A DNA stretch of 64,000 nucleotides from Protopterus annectens (GCF_019279795.1 NC_056731.1:860922499-860986498); one strand, 5' to 3'; positions 45,135 through 58,034 are shown, counted from the stretch's first letter. Numbers and translations are program-made. Notes: a model not told the origin generated them from the sequence alone.

Positions 45135-45597
45135 TGGAGTGTGAAATTTTAATAAACATGTTTCTGGAGGAGGGTTATCTCTTAAAAATGTTGAATGGGA
45201 TAAGTGATGAAATTGGGGGGTGGGTCACAAACTTTGTGCCATTACTCAAACAAGCAAAAATGAGTGAAAATAGTAACAACCTGGTACCATTTACTGTCAG
45301 GAACTTAGAAAAGGCTATGGCTGTGAATTGCAACCAAGACTCCTGAGCAACTAAGTATATCTTAAACACAATTATCATTTTAAGTAGCAAATAGACTAGG
45401 TAAAAAATCTGTTTTGGTATAAAGAAGAGCAAATAACATCAGAGAGAAGTTGGAAAGCAAGATTTGATTACAAAACTAGAGAAGTCTGTGACTCCTCTAT
45501 GCTGAAACGTAAAGCTATTCTACATAAGAAAAAAAAATCCAAGAAAACTAAAGGTCCTACAGACAGCAAACTGGTGACAGAAGGGCTGATATAACAT

Positions 45598-45672
45598 GTC
45601 AGTGGCTCAAAATGTGGCACACTTGTCTCTGATGCTGAGAGGAACATAAGGCTGTGGGTTCTCTACTCAGGT
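45598..45672 (+). mobile_element. tRNA-like SINE head, diverged
   Basis: GTGGCTCAAAATGTGGCACACTTG, then CTGATGCTGAGAGG and GTGGGTTCTCTACTC. It has the spacing of a tRNA (A-box-like GTGGCTCA, B-box-like GGTTCTCTAC) but altered boxes. It lies between the RT fragment and left arm of the Penelope-like element. Confidence 0.45.
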
Positions 45673-45944
45673 GTTTGAGTTTTTGTGGTAGTACTGACAG
45701 TGTGGTGCTGCATTAGTATAATTGTAACTCCATATGATTTATGATTCTGTGTTTCATTCTTAACAAGTCTGTTTTACTGTTTTAATGCACAATGATCTGG
45801 GACAGGCATTAAAGCAGTAAAATACAGACTACTTTAATTCACGATCTAGGACATGGCTGAAAATGGTCTGGCATTTTTAATAAGGTTGAAAGGTAAATTA
45901 AAAATGCTGGTTACTGCCACAGCACGCTTGCTTATAAAAAAGAT

Positions 45945-46392
45945 AAGTAAATGGATAAATAACTCAAGCAAGCGTTGACAGAGTGAGAAATAACCTTCTA
46001 TGTGTAAAAAATCCAAGTAATCCGGTCTTCTGAGACAAATAATTCAGTTTATTACACAGATAAACCACAATAAGCGCTTTCACTAACTAGTAGCTTCTTC
46101 AGATCACAAACAGGAAGCACAGGAACCATGTGCTTTAAATATCTGCATGTTAATTAATCAACCAACTTTTAAAGCAGAAGCGCCATAAAACCTAAAAACT
46201 AAATATATAAACATAAAATCATCTCAAGATGCAACAGAAATAAACAATGGTGTATGCATATTACTTTTAAAAAATTAAAATAACTTCATTCCATAAGAAA
46301 CAATAAAAATTGAAGTAAATATAAGAACATGTTGTGAGCAGCATACTATCAAGTACGAAAGTGTATACAGCCTAATACATAACTGCATGTGA
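45945..46392 (+). repeat. Left inverted arm
   Basis: Reverse complement of 46936-47388. Ends at CTGCATGTGA. It has the sequence of a Penelope-type terminal repeat, including a hammerhead-like motif on the minus strand. Confidence 0.95.
46067..46107 (-). ncRNA. Hammerhead-ribozyme-like motif, left arm
   Basis: Same motif as 47219-47259 on the opposite strand. One base differs in stem I (ATTGT for ATCGT), which still allows pairing by wobble. Confidence 0.55.
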
Positions 46393-46935
46393 CATCATGA
46401 ATCATACCGAAGATAGAGAAAGTATGTGGATTATTTTGCTGAGAGCTGATAAAGGTCATGGTTTAAATGAAAGGGCATCTGTCAGACCACACCTAAAGAA
46501 ACGTAGGCACACTAAGTTCTGAAATTTTTAAGAATTCAATGTGCTCTGATATTTGTTCCCATACATATACATACACATACATATATCACATTTTTGGGTA
46601 ATTTATTCATTTTATATTGTAATACTGTTAATGTTAATGGTTTTAGCTTCATTTTTAGACAATAACTTATTTATTTATTCATTTATTTATTTATATTTTT
46701 GTACACATTCATTCATTCTTTTATATTTAGATACATATATTTATTAAGACACTACATTTATATACACATTTTTATACATATGCAGATATACATCTTTGTT
46801 TATGCACTGACCTTATTATACCAAGTATCACTTTGGTTGATAATAGTTCTTTCGACTTGTATATGGTTTCATGTTTTTGATGGCATCTACTATGTATAGT
46901 TTCTAAGTTGCCTCATATTATTAATAATATGACTA

Positions 46936-47388
46936 TCACATGCAGTTATGTATTAGGCTGTATACACTTCGTACTTGATAGTATGCTGCTCACAACATGT
47001 TCTTATATTTACTTCAATTTTATTGTTTCTTATGGAATGAAGTTATTTTAATTTTTTAAAAGTAATATGCATACACCATTGTTTATTTCTGTTGCATCTT
47101 GAGATGATTTTATGTTTATATATTTAGTTTTTAGGTTTTATGGCGCTTCTGCTTTAAAAGTTGGTTGATTAATTAACATGCTGATATTTAAAGCACATGG
47201 TTCCTGTGCTTCCTGTTTGTGATCTGAAGAAGCTACTAGTTAGTGAAAGCGCTTATCGTGGTTTATCTGTGTAATAAACTGAATTATTTGTCTCAGAAGA
47301 CCGGATTACTTGGATTTTTTACACATAGAAGGTTATTTCTCACTCTGTCAACGCTTGCTTGAGTTATTTATCCATTTACTTATTTTTA
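46936..47388 (+). repeat. Right inverted arm
   Basis: Begins TCACATGCAGTTATG and ends CCATTTACTTATTTT. The pair could form a hairpin with a 450-bp stem. Confidence 0.95.
47219..47259 (+). ncRNA. Hammerhead-ribozyme-like motif
   Basis: In order: GTGAT (stem I, 5' side), CTGAAGA (47224-47230, fits the CUGANGA box), AGCTACTAGTTAGT (possible 4-bp stem II, GCTA/TAGT with one wobble), GAAA (47245-47248), GCGC (minimal, self-complementary stem III), TT, then ATCGT (stem I, 3' side, pairs with GTGAT using two wobbles). The mirror copy is on the minus strand at 46067-46107. Hammerheads with tiny stem III are known in Penelope-like elements. Activity is not shown. Confidence 0.6.
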
Positions 47389-50300
47389 ATAAGGTATTTT
47401 AAGTTAAAACAACTACAGACACATGCATGGGCATGCATGTGGGCACTTTATGTGTAGGAACAGAGTTGCCTTGAGAAGAGCAAGTCTATGGATCTAGCAC
47501 TGTGAGGCACATTATCTGAAAAGATAGTTCTGTGGATTTGTAGAACCACATGTTTTAAGTTTTTTTTTCCTGGTGGGACGATCCCACCGCCAATAACCCC
47601 CATTCATGGGAAAATTTTCCTTCATTCTGCTAGGTACTAACATTTCGTAGGTAAGGATGCTGTGCCCCCACTGAATCAGCAGCTTTTATAGTCAGCTGTG
47701 ACCATTTGGGAATTGCATGAGTGGTTTTATTGAAATCATTCCCTTCCCCTCTTCCCTTGCGTGAATCATATCTTTAATTCAGACAGTGTACCAGTGCAGG
47801 AATTGCAACAAAATAACATTAAATAAACACAATTCAAAAATACAGAGCAAATCATATAACAGTATAGTATGGTTAGATGTACATGAAGAACACAGCTGTC
47901 ACTGAATTAAGTTCAGATAATGCATTCAGGATGTTGCATTTGACATTTGTGTTCAGATGTTGTTTCATGTGAGACATTTATGATGAGACATTGGTGACCT
48001 CATACTGCTGGGATTGTTGTTCCATATCCAGTAATTAGTAATTAAAAAGAACCTTCTTAGTATTGCTAACGGTATGAAGAGGAATCAAGAAACACAGTAT
48101 GTTATGGGCAGAGAAGGACTTTGGGTAATGATAAGAAGAAAGCAAGAAAAAGGGAGAGCGCTAGCTAAAGTGGGATCGTGCCTGATATTAGGAAGACTGA
48201 ACATAGTTTGGTTTCTGCTGAAATTCTGAAGACTTCAATTTTATGATCTTCAGAACAAAAAGTAAAAAGCAAATGGAGAAATAAATATCTCAGAGTATCT
48301 CGGAGTATTCTTGTCTACTCTAAAATGCAGTGATCTTAGAGTTAATTACTTATGGATGCTGGGCATAGACTCCAATGTTGAGAAGTGCAAGGGGCCTAAC
48401 CCTCCCCACTTTTTTTTTTGAGAGTCACACCTTGAATAAATTATTAGGTCTCACTCTCCCTATCTGAAGCTGCATATTTTGCAAGTAGTTATAATGTTTT
48501 TTTTCTTCACTAAGAACCATCTACCTCTTGAGTGGTCACATGATGCTGCTCATGGTGTGCACACCATAAGTCCACAATAAAGTTTCTCACTTTGCTTAGT
48601 ACAGTTGTTAGTAAGTGAGGTAATAAAGACTAGTACAGTTACTGAGGTATGGGCTGCTGTACTAGCCATATAGCTCAGTTCAGAGAGAGAGTTAGGTGGG
48701 CATGGGTAACAGTTTATGCACTTCTATCAAGAACAAGTAGTTTTTCTTACTATTTTGTCCTTATGATGTGCAAAATGCAGTGTGGGGGATCTAGCCAAAG
48801 GCCAAAACACAAAGAGTGGTAGACTGTTTCCCCTTCTTCAGTATGAGTGTGGAATAACAAAATTATGTAATAAAGGTAAAGGTAAGGTAAGTAATTGATT
48901 CAGATTCCATAAATATATTCAAATCACATGGATTTCAGGGATATATTTTTTAATGCTTAAACTCCACAACCCCTCACCTCACCCTGTGTTCATTTGGACA
49001 TTCTACCGATTCCCTTTACTGGAACAAATTGTGGCTTTCACTGATGGGGGGTGGGGGCTTGGATTTTTGTATGTGCCTAGGTGTTTCACTCCGCTACTCA
49101 GAATTAGACCATATTATGGAGTGCACACAGTACTGGTCTTTATGTTTCCTGCATGCATGCTTTTTTGAATGTCTTGCATTGCCTCTAGCATGCTGTTAAA
49201 CCCAGACCATGATGTGTAGGATCTTGTTTCCTGACATCCATCAAAATACTGGAGAAGTGGTAATCTATTCCTGGTTTGTGAGAGCTACATCATTAAGAGG
49301 GGCAACAACTGTAGATAAGGAAATCTAAATATAAGCAAGCGAAAAATGAATGGAAGGATAAACAAAGACTAACTAAATAAGTGCCTAAGACTGGAAGCTA
49401 ATGTTTTAGGTGATAAATATACCTTATTTCTTTAACAGGGAGCTGGGATCATTTACCATAGAAGAGGCATATCTGGGGATCTGGGCTGCATTGAATGGGA
49501 CGGTATGGAAAACCAATTTAAATGTAACCACAAAAAGGCCTTCAGTTGACTAGCAGAAAAATGCAGTATTAAGTGGTTACACTAGTAAATGGATGATAAG
49601 GGTAAGTTAGGGCTCGATTCAGGGGCATTTTTATTATTGCTGATAATCTCTAGATAGTGAACTAGCACAATAGATGAGCGATAAAGTCCTTTACAATACT
49701 ATAGTATTCAAAGATTACAGTTTAAATGGTTCTCACATAATTAATATAGGTCTGTCAGTGCAGTGATTACTGGTGAGACTTCACTTTGAAGCACATTGCC
49801 CAATTTCATACCTTAGATGACCGAACAGAATCTAATCAAACATCCATTCCTACAAGAAAAAGCACAAACAATATAGAAACTGTTGTAATGGGACAATAAA
49901 CCATCTCTTCAAAGCTGTCTGTTTTAGGACAGTAGTTCATACTTCATAGTTTGTTTGTGATAACTGTGTAAGGGCCTAAAGGACTATTAAAACAGACCCT
50001 GGATTCAGTGAAAAGGCTAATTGACCCATTTATGAATCTAAAGAGCTTTCAAATTTGGTTAACAACTAACTTCTGTGTATACGTAAAGATAACCTGTTCA
50101 ACTGACAAAAAAGAGTGAGAAAAAAATTTAGATCTCAGTGTTTTGTACTTGTTGATTGTGACAGTATATTCTCTTCCCCTAGATAGTCAATTATATTGCA
50201 GGATATCTGCATTCATCAGTACTCAAAATTCTTCATCCTGTAATGTGTTGAAAGCCAGGCCCAGTTTTCCTCAAGTGCCTGGAGCAAATTGAGTATAACC

Positions 50301-50617
50301 CAGTGAGCTCAAGTTTGATGTATGGGAGACTGTGAATAATAAATAGGTGGGGGATATATTAAAATCCCATGTCCCTGACATAAAATTGTTAGTATGGCTC
50401 TGAGTTCCTAATGGAGTTTGTTGTAGATTTCATACCTTGATAGAACAAACTACAAGAAGTTGAAATATTTTAGAGGAGGCATCACAACAGTGTTAGCAAA
50501 ATACATGTTTGCAAAGAAAGCTTGCAGAAAGAAAAGCTGATAGAGACACTGAAATATGTGCATATGAAGGTGGCGGCAAGTATGAGATAAGCACATGAGG
50601 AAATGTTACTATAAAAA

Positions 50618-50620
<3 letters not shown>

Positions 50621-50684
<64 letters not shown>
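50621..50684. repeat. (GT)n microsatellite
   Basis: 32 GT units, followed by CTGTGAGTGT. Confidence 0.98.
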
Positions 50685-50685
<1 letters not shown>

Positions 50686-52707
50686 TGTGAGTGTATGGTG
50701 TCTGTTGTAGTAGGAGACAGGAAATTAAAACTAAGGCTTTCATAAACAACATTACAAAGATCAAATTGCTGGGTACCTTTACTGGGTCAGGCATGGTTTT
50801 GCTGGCTGTAAATATTGTATTTCAAGGTCTCGTCATTTAGCAGGTTTGAAAGATATATGCATTTTGAAGGTTTGCATAGCCAGGCTATGTTTAATGCAGT
50901 CAGGCATTTGTAGCATTCAGGTACCAAACAAGGTGCTTTAAAATACAAACTGCAGTTAATTAATAATATTCTTCACGCATAATTATATCTATTGGATGGG
51001 CATTTTTATACTTGCATGACTACTGCATTTCCCTCCATAGGTCTTTAAAGGGACCTTTCTTGGACAAAGTCCTGTGATGGAGCCACCATAAAGAGTCACC
51101 CCTTCATTCTACAAAGCCAAATGTTAAGATTATGGGGTTGCTGATGTGAGGGAGATGTACTGACTATAACTTTCTAAATGTTGCGGCTCTCAATATGCAA
51201 AAGTACAAACTTGTAATCTGCATCAGCATAGATTTGCAGCCCTGAAGTAATGGTTTGTGGTTGATTTTAGTTTTGTGGTATTTAAGAGGTAAGGCATAAT
51301 ACAGTCTGTTTGAAGACTAAAAGTGTCTTGCGAATTTTCATTTCATCAGCTGTCATTATTTTAACCAGCTGATAAGATTGCCAGGTACTTGGGTAGCAGG
51401 ATATGAGTGGTAAGCACATGCATTACTTCAATTTGTGAACTGGATTTTCCCCTCAGGAAATCATTTTTTTCCCCAGGGAAAGTTATTTGTCCTCAATGAT
51501 ATATGAGATTCATACTGACAGAATATGAACCACTGTGTGTTTATTTAATTTTTTTTCAGTCTTTCACCACTGTCTTACACCTTTGGCTGTCTCACACATT
51601 TGCAGTACTTCATAGTTATGGCTCATTGGGGAGGGTTGTCAGGTTTTGCCTAAGTTTACACCACTTCTCAAGAGTAGGTCATGGCCACATGGTGGTTTTG
51701 TCAGTCTTATCTGGCTAACTGTATTTTATAGTTCTCTCATATTCATGTCTAACACACTGAGTATAATGCTACTGTATAAGGGCTGTCCAATGGGTTTGCA
51801 TTGTAGTGGCTTAATGCTGTGACAGGAAACTGTAGATGAGTAGAACTAGATCTGTTCATTTCAAAGGCCACAAGACGAAGAGCTTTGTGTATGTGGTAAC
51901 TATCACTGAAAACAGCTGGTTTATTATATAAGTGTTCATGTCTAGTGCAGTGGGAAGTATATTTTTATAATGAATTTAACTATTGGGTCACAGAACAATG
52001 AAACACTGTGACTGTGGGCAGTGAAACAGATTTCAAGCTGACCATCTGCTGTGCTTTCAGTTTTCTTGCATCATTTACAACCTAAATCTTTTCTGAGAAC
52101 TATTTTGCTGATCTAGCAGAACTGACAAAGTGCCATTTCTTAGCAACCTACTCCTCCCCAAAGTTAAACCTCCTGTTCATGCAGCGTAGACAGAGTTATT
52201 TGCAGGTTTTGCATATCGTTGGAACCACAGACTAGAAAGTCTCCTCCTCCTGGCACCTGAAATGTACTGGTTAGCACTGCATTTAAGTACTCATAGGCCC
52301 TATAATCTCTTTCCAAGCTACTTCACTGGCACATTTGCGTTGGGATAGTCAAAGTTTGTATATGCTGCAACGTGTAATGTAAGTAACTGGAGCTGTTTTT
52401 CAGTTGCCAAGTGTTTGAAATCAGGCCTTAGATTTGTAGCTTTTTACTAGCATGGGTCAGAAAGAGGCAGGCTTTAGCAGGCTCAGTGGCTGAAAAGAGT
52501 TTTTCTTTTCCTTCTGCTTCCTTTCGTATTCAGTATTTAAAGTGTAATAAACATTGCATATTTAATATGTTTTGTTTTCAGTTGCAGGGGCTAAAATTAG
52601 ATAATTAAGACGCCGTGCTGACCTTTCTGGGCATCGTATTTGTAATAGCATGAAAACAGTTGTTAATAAGGTCAACCTACTTTGTTGTGGCTAGTTGTTG
52701 CATAAAG

Positions 52708-53075
52708 ATTTCTGAGTATAACAATGCATGTTACTTGGGTGTAGTTATACAGTCTTATTTCATTACATTCCTTTTAACTGATTTGCAAGTGCACGTTTCC
52801 TGATCCTGAACATTAGCGAACTGTAACCCCATCCCTCCAAAAAAAGTGTAGACACTGTTGGGTTTTTTTCAAGGCATAGTCATTGTTCAAACTACGAGGA
52901 ATATTATTCAACTTTCAGGAGCTATGCATCATAAGTGAAGCACTGGAATAAAATCTAAGAACATGAGTATTGGAGCAGTGACACCAACATTTCTGAATAT
53001 AACTACAGTGCATTTTACTTGTGTGTAGTTATACACGACCGTATTTCATTGCATTCCTTTTAATTGATTTGGCTG
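52708..53075 (+). repeat. Duplicated 80-bp segment, spacing about 290 bp
   Basis: 52708-52790 and 52992-53075 share TTTCTGARTATAAC, TTACTTGKGTGTAGTTATAC, GTATTTCATTRCATTCC and TTTTAAYTGATTTG in the same order, both on the plus strand. It is either a local tandem duplication or two copies of a short interspersed repeat. Confidence 0.7.
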
Positions 53076-54265
53076 AGCAACTGTGAAAAAGAGAAACAGA
53101 TGCACATAATGTGTGCAAAATATGACTGAAAACATGGATAATCTGGAGCTAATGTTGTTGGTAGCATTCCATTAACAAATTCTGTTGAGTACTTGATTTT
53201 CAGAGGACCACAGTCAGGTGCCTTTATTTATTTGCTTATTTATTTACTTATTCATTTACTTAGGAAAGAGAGAGATATGTTTACCATTTTGTGTACACCG
53301 GGTCTGCTTCTAAACATTTAAGAAGCCTGCATACTTACATCATCCTTTGGATAAGTATAAAGAAGTTAATGAAGACGGAAATATACAACTGAGTTAGTGA
53401 AGCTCTAGAAATGTATAAGTATACAACTCAGTAAGCATGGAAATGAAAGGACTTCACACCAGTGTAACATAATGAACAGCTCTGAGTTGCTCAGATACTA
53501 TCCTTTTTTAGATTTACAACTGTGCACACTGGCAGTACGCTGAACCATTTTGTCACACTTATGGAAGACTGAACAGGAGCTAGAGAAAAACTGTGAATTC
53601 ATATTATTCTCCCTTATTAATAAATACAAAATTACTTTTAGAAAAAAAATGTTAATCTTTTAATTTTGTGGATAAATGTTGTCGTTTGTGGGAGTATGAC
53701 AATGACCTTTCTTAAAAGCAAGCCTCATTAGCATATGTGTATACTAAATGTCAAAAGGACTAATCCTTTTTGACTGACTTCCTTGATGATGTAATTTCCA
53801 CATTTAATGATGTCATGCCTGAAAATGACACAGAGATTCACCCTGTTCTGGAAGTCAAACATTCTGTTTGCGGTCATCAGAAGAGTCCATAGAAATTAAG
53901 TTTGAACATCAACATCCTGAACCTGCCCTAGATATGACATCACTGCCCATACTGCTGGGCTGGCACTGTCTTCATGCCCTGTTTTAAAATTCCATTTTTC
54001 CCCACTCATCCTGGTTACGTCATTGGAGTATTTTTGATCTGCTCCAGAAATTCCATTACTTCGTATTGTGCATTGAGACCACAGACATGTTTAGACATGC
54101 CCTGGGCTATGACTTAACCGTTTCTGTTTTTTCACTCCCTAAAAGAAAGTTATGATGCAAGTAGCAGGGGTGTATAAGGGTTATTTAAGCGTGTAGTTAT
54201 AAATAAAAGACACTGTTATATATTCATATACAGCTTGATTTGTGTTCTGCTTGCTGTATCCCTAC

Positions 54266-54378
54266 CATACCTCTCAACCTGCAGACACTGAAATAGGTAC
54301 AAAGGCCCCCAAAAATCTGAACTTCTAATTTGCTTAAATTTTGAATACCAAACAGCACATAACTCTTCCCACTTGTGG
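54266..54378 (+). mobile_element. Truncated relative of the 29003 TIR element
   Basis: Starts with the same 13-bp end CATACCTCTCAAC and runs into diverged text. The other end is missing; LINE B copy 5 begins at 54381. Confidence 0.5.
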
Positions 54379-54380
54379 TA

Positions 54381-54875
54381 GGAGTTCATAGGTTCATAGG
54401 TGTTTACTAGGCTAACAAACACAAGGGCCTTTTTAAGCCTACCCATGCATCCCAAATCACCAGCAAATTCTGTTACCCTTGATAAGTGTAAGCAGGAGCT
54501 TGGAAGGTAAAACATTTACAAGCAGGGTCTTGGGACATGAACCATTTACAGACTGCCTTTGTCCATCAGAGACATAGGTGCCAAACCAGAGATGAAGTTC
54601 CTGTTCCCCATCCAGTTGTCCAAGTTATGTGTGAATTTGGTTAGGAAGGAACTCTGCTTCACATGGATAGCCTGTTCCAGAGAAGGGGTAGTCTTGGGGT
54701 TACATACCTGTCTCTCCAGCATGTCCTGTTTATATCACAGAGAAGGTTTAAGCCTTTGGGATGGATAATTCTGGTGCTGTTTATTTTGTGGATATGCAGG
54801 AGGTTCATCAGAGTGGGGTTTGACAATGTCTTGTATGCCAGGCATATATCTCCCCTGATAGTTTGAAAGGAGTGT
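54381..54875 (-). mobile_element. LINE family B, copy 5, short 3' fragment
   Basis: The 3' end at 54381-54410 is the CTATGAAC tandem (here two units). It then matches the 3' UTR and C-terminal coding end of family B (plus-strand landmarks GACATAGGTGC, CTCCAGCATGT, GTATGCCAGGCA). It is 5'-truncated near 54875. The closest relative in the window seems to be copy 4 at 62070, which shares AGAGACATAGGTGC. Confidence 0.85.
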
Positions 54876-56218
54876 CAGATACTACTTAGAAACACAAGTG
54901 TAAAAATGGAGTGTGACAAAAATGATGGAAATGTATAAGCACATTATCAAAGATAGAGTGTAAAGTCTGTAGTCTATAATGAATTATACTGCAAAATTCT
55001 ACCAACCAAGATCATATATTTTTGCTTCTGAAAAAGGGAGATGTAAGTGGTTGGTCATCTGTGTTCATCACTTTGATCACTGACTGTTGCAGTAGTCTTA
55101 GGTGCATGGGTTATATCCTGCCAAGGATATAACAGCCGGCCTGCTTCTAAAGCTCCAAGGCACCTTCTCCACACCCAAACTGTCAAGCAGCTCGAGCTGA
55201 GTTGACTAAGACAGATTTTGGTGAGAAGCCCTTCAAAGCTGTACTGCCACTGAAAAGTACACTCCTCTGTGGCTTTTGAGGATCGACAGTTGGCTGTGCT
55301 TTCCTTTGCTGGGCATTTAAGATCCTTTTGGGAAAAAAACAACCTTCCAATTCTTAATTTTTTTTATGTTTATTACTTTCCTCTTCGGGAAGGTTGTTTT
55401 AAAGCTAGGAGTGTTGTGTTTTAATGGACTGTCTTGAGACTCTTGTGTACTTTTAAATGGAGCACTCATTTTTTCTGTCAGTTTAAAAGTAGTGCAAACT
55501 AACTGAAAATTATTTTCTGTGGAGAAATTGTGTTTATTTTTCCTTTGTGGGGCTGGCATAGGGTTGTAAAGTGATTTTTGCTGTGCTTTTTGTAAAAAAA
55601 AACTAACTTTGGTGAACTGGTAGTTCCACAAGCAATTGCTGCTTGTCTTACCTGATTAAGAGGCTCCATTTTCAGCTTGACTATGGAATATACTGTCAGT
55701 CCCACTTCTTACAGCCACAAAAAGAAAATGTTAAGCAAATAGCTTTTGCCACCACAACAGGCTAGCAACTTACTTCAGCCATAGGTGAGTGGCCATTTGT
55801 TGTACCTCAGAACACTCATCTTTTAACCCATATCCCTCTGGTGTAGCACATACAGCCACTATGGGCCAGGTATTCGCCATGCCCTCTGCAGCTTTTGGAG
55901 ATTTCCTATTCAGACAGAGGAGAGCTCAGTATCTGATTCTCCATGTGGGGAAATTCTCTTTCTCTGTGACTGTTACTAGAATGTGCCAGTGTTTTCAGTG
56001 GGAAAACACTGAGGTTTCTTAGTCCCTCAGAAAATGTTGTAAGTTGTTACAGAAATATCTTCCAGAACTGATACCCATTCCTCTTGTTCTGTCAGCTTTA
56101 GAGGATGTCTATGTTACTGCTTGCAATTTTCCTGATAGCCAGCTGCCTTTAAAAAGATGGATAGGATGAATAAAGTTACTCAGTATTTTATATAACCTTA
56201 TAACAGTCTTTCTGTTTT
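54876..56218. other. No gene recognised
   Basis: No motif-bearing reading. A 104-codon minus-strand reading at 55317-55631 is Lys/Thr-rich and has no recognisable domain. Confidence 0.45.
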
Positions 56219-56220
56219 AA

Positions 56221-56460
56221 CCAACAGCTAGCCCATACGTTTCTTAGTTAATAATAACACAATACCTATTCTCCTCATTTAGCTGATAAATTACATTACC
56301 TAGCCTCTTATACAGCTGGCATTATATAGCCTACATGGTTGTTACCAACAGCTAGTCTATATGTTTACTTAGTTAATAATTACACAACTCCTATTCTCCT
56401 CTTTTAGCTAATACAATTCATTGCCTAGCCTCCCATTAAACAGCAGAAATTACATCATGC
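56221..56460 (+). repeat. Tandem duplication, about 122-bp unit
   Basis: CAACAGCTAG begins at 56222 and again at about 56348. Both are followed by ACTTAGTTAATAAT or a close variant, ACACAA, CTATTCTCCTC, TTTAGCT and TTGCCTAGCCTC-like text. Two units with moderate divergence. Confidence 0.8.
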
Positions 56461-56570
56461 CTAGCCATTTTAAGCCTTAAGCCTGACAGGCTGCCAGGAA
56501 TTTTTTCCTCTTTAACTGCCTAAACAAATGTTTATTCTGGTTCTAGTGTATGGTATTCCTTGCTTTGACA

Positions 56571-56622
<52 letters not shown>
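56571..56622. repeat. (TA)n microsatellite
   Basis: About 26 TA units. Confidence 0.98.
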
Positions 56623-56627
<5 letters not shown>

Positions 56628-56829
56628 CACCTCATATGTAAAGTGCCTAGCCATTCTCTTGTATATCTGTAGAAGTACAATGTTTTTTTATGATTTTGCT
56701 TCAAACATATCTGTTTGCCTGAAATTGATACTGTATTCTACTAATGCATTTTTCTGCTGAATTGCATAACTGTCTTTGACTTTGAATTGTACTGTATGAA
56801 AGTGCCATACACAAGGTTTTTCTCTGCCT

Positions 56830-58034
56830 TCTCTTGCTTTCTCCCTCAACAGCCGTTTTCCTCCATCTTTAACTTCCATTTTCTAACTCTCACTCTAACA
56901 TACCCTTCTTCTAGATATATCCTCTTTGTCTTCACTACTTCCCTCTAAACCTGCACTAACTCCTACAATCTATTTCCTGCATTTCTCCTCTTCCTCTTCT
57001 CTCCCTACTTTTCACTTTTGCTTCTTCCTCTCTCCCCCCTTATACTTACTTCTGTTTGTTTTCCCCACTCTCTTTACAGTACTCCACTCCTGAAGGTCCC
57101 GCTCTACCTCGTAAACTTACGGACTACCTCCTGAAAAAGCTCAGTCGGCTTACCTGGACTTCTCTACACACTAGTCTGGGCTCACCTGAAACAGAACCTC
57201 AGCTTGAAATCCCTAAAACTTTTTCAGTAAATGTATTGTAGCCTTATACCTAATCTCAACTAGCTAAACTTCCATATTTGTTAACCAGTCCCTCAGTGTG
57301 TGTGACTCAGCAGCCTACCGCAGACCACAACAACTCCCCTCTCACTGGTACTCTGTGATCTCTGGCCTCCTATCCTTTTTCTGTGCCCCTTTGAAGGCTC
57401 TCCCTTTTTTCTCTGTTTACTGCTTATTTTCACTTTACCTTAGAGTCTTTGCTCTATCTTACGCCCCATCCTTCTCTGCCTGCCATTTCTCCTTTCTCCA
57501 CTAGGTGGCACCATCTTTCCGCCTTTCTGCCTGTTCCTACTCTATTAATTCCTTTATTTCCAACTTTACCTCTAAATAGTTCAAAGCCAAACCTCCCCTA
57601 ACTTTTCTCCACTTTCCCTACCTTATATTTTTCCTCGAGTGTTGCTCAAACTCTACTAATTTCCACCCAGTCTTACTGTACTTCTATCTACTTACCTCTG
57701 CTCCAACCTGCAGTGGCTGATACTTTTTCAGCTGAACTCTTCTGCCCTGTTGCTCTATCCCACTCCGTTCACCCTGCGGGCTCACTCCGCTCCCCTACCT
57801 TGCCCCCAATTTCCACTCGCCCCCAGTAGTCCTACATTTATTGCCATCCCATACTCCCTCCCCCTTACATCACCCAATCCCCTCACAAGACTACTCCTCC
57901 CATTTTCCCTAGAACCACCTCCCCCTCCACCAACCATACCCCATTTAGCAATACTCCTCCCCACCCACCAATTCTTACCTAACTCTTTCTAACTTACAAA
58001 CTTCTTTTTTCCTCTAATCAAACAACTTTCTAAG
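56830..58034 (+). other. Pyrimidine-rich leader of LINE A copy 3
   Basis: Over 1 kb rich in C and T, with few purines. Readings at 57056-57241 and 57298-57504 are open but short, without recognised domains. It could be a 5' UTR with an internal promoter or a decayed ORF1. No zinc knuckle or esterase block is seen, in contrast to family B. Confidence 0.45.

Larger units (their letters stand above)
44560..47390 (+). mobile_element. Penelope-like retroelement 2, fossil, with long inverted arms
   Basis: An RT fragment at 44829-45134 is followed by inverted arms 45945-46392 and 46936-47388 around an AT-rich spacer of about 540 bp. The arms are almost identical, with two visible differences in the 160 bp I compared. 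They contain hammerhead-like motifs (46067-46107 and 47219-47259) typical of this family. The coding part is broken and mostly missing. The left limit is set by the first RT-like text and is approximate. Confidence 0.75.
47391..54260. other. Long stretch without recognised genes
   Basis: No coding exon, RNA gene or well-bounded mobile element found. Contents noted: a GT array (50621-50684), a duplicated 80-bp segment (52708 and 52992), and a TTTA-rich run at 53224-53262. No reading over 75 codons has a motif. This could be intron or intergenic DNA. Confidence 0.5.

Noticed and set aside
55317-55631. 104-codon minus-strand Lys/Thr-rich reading
   Set aside because: No family resemblance; composition follows an AT-rich strand.
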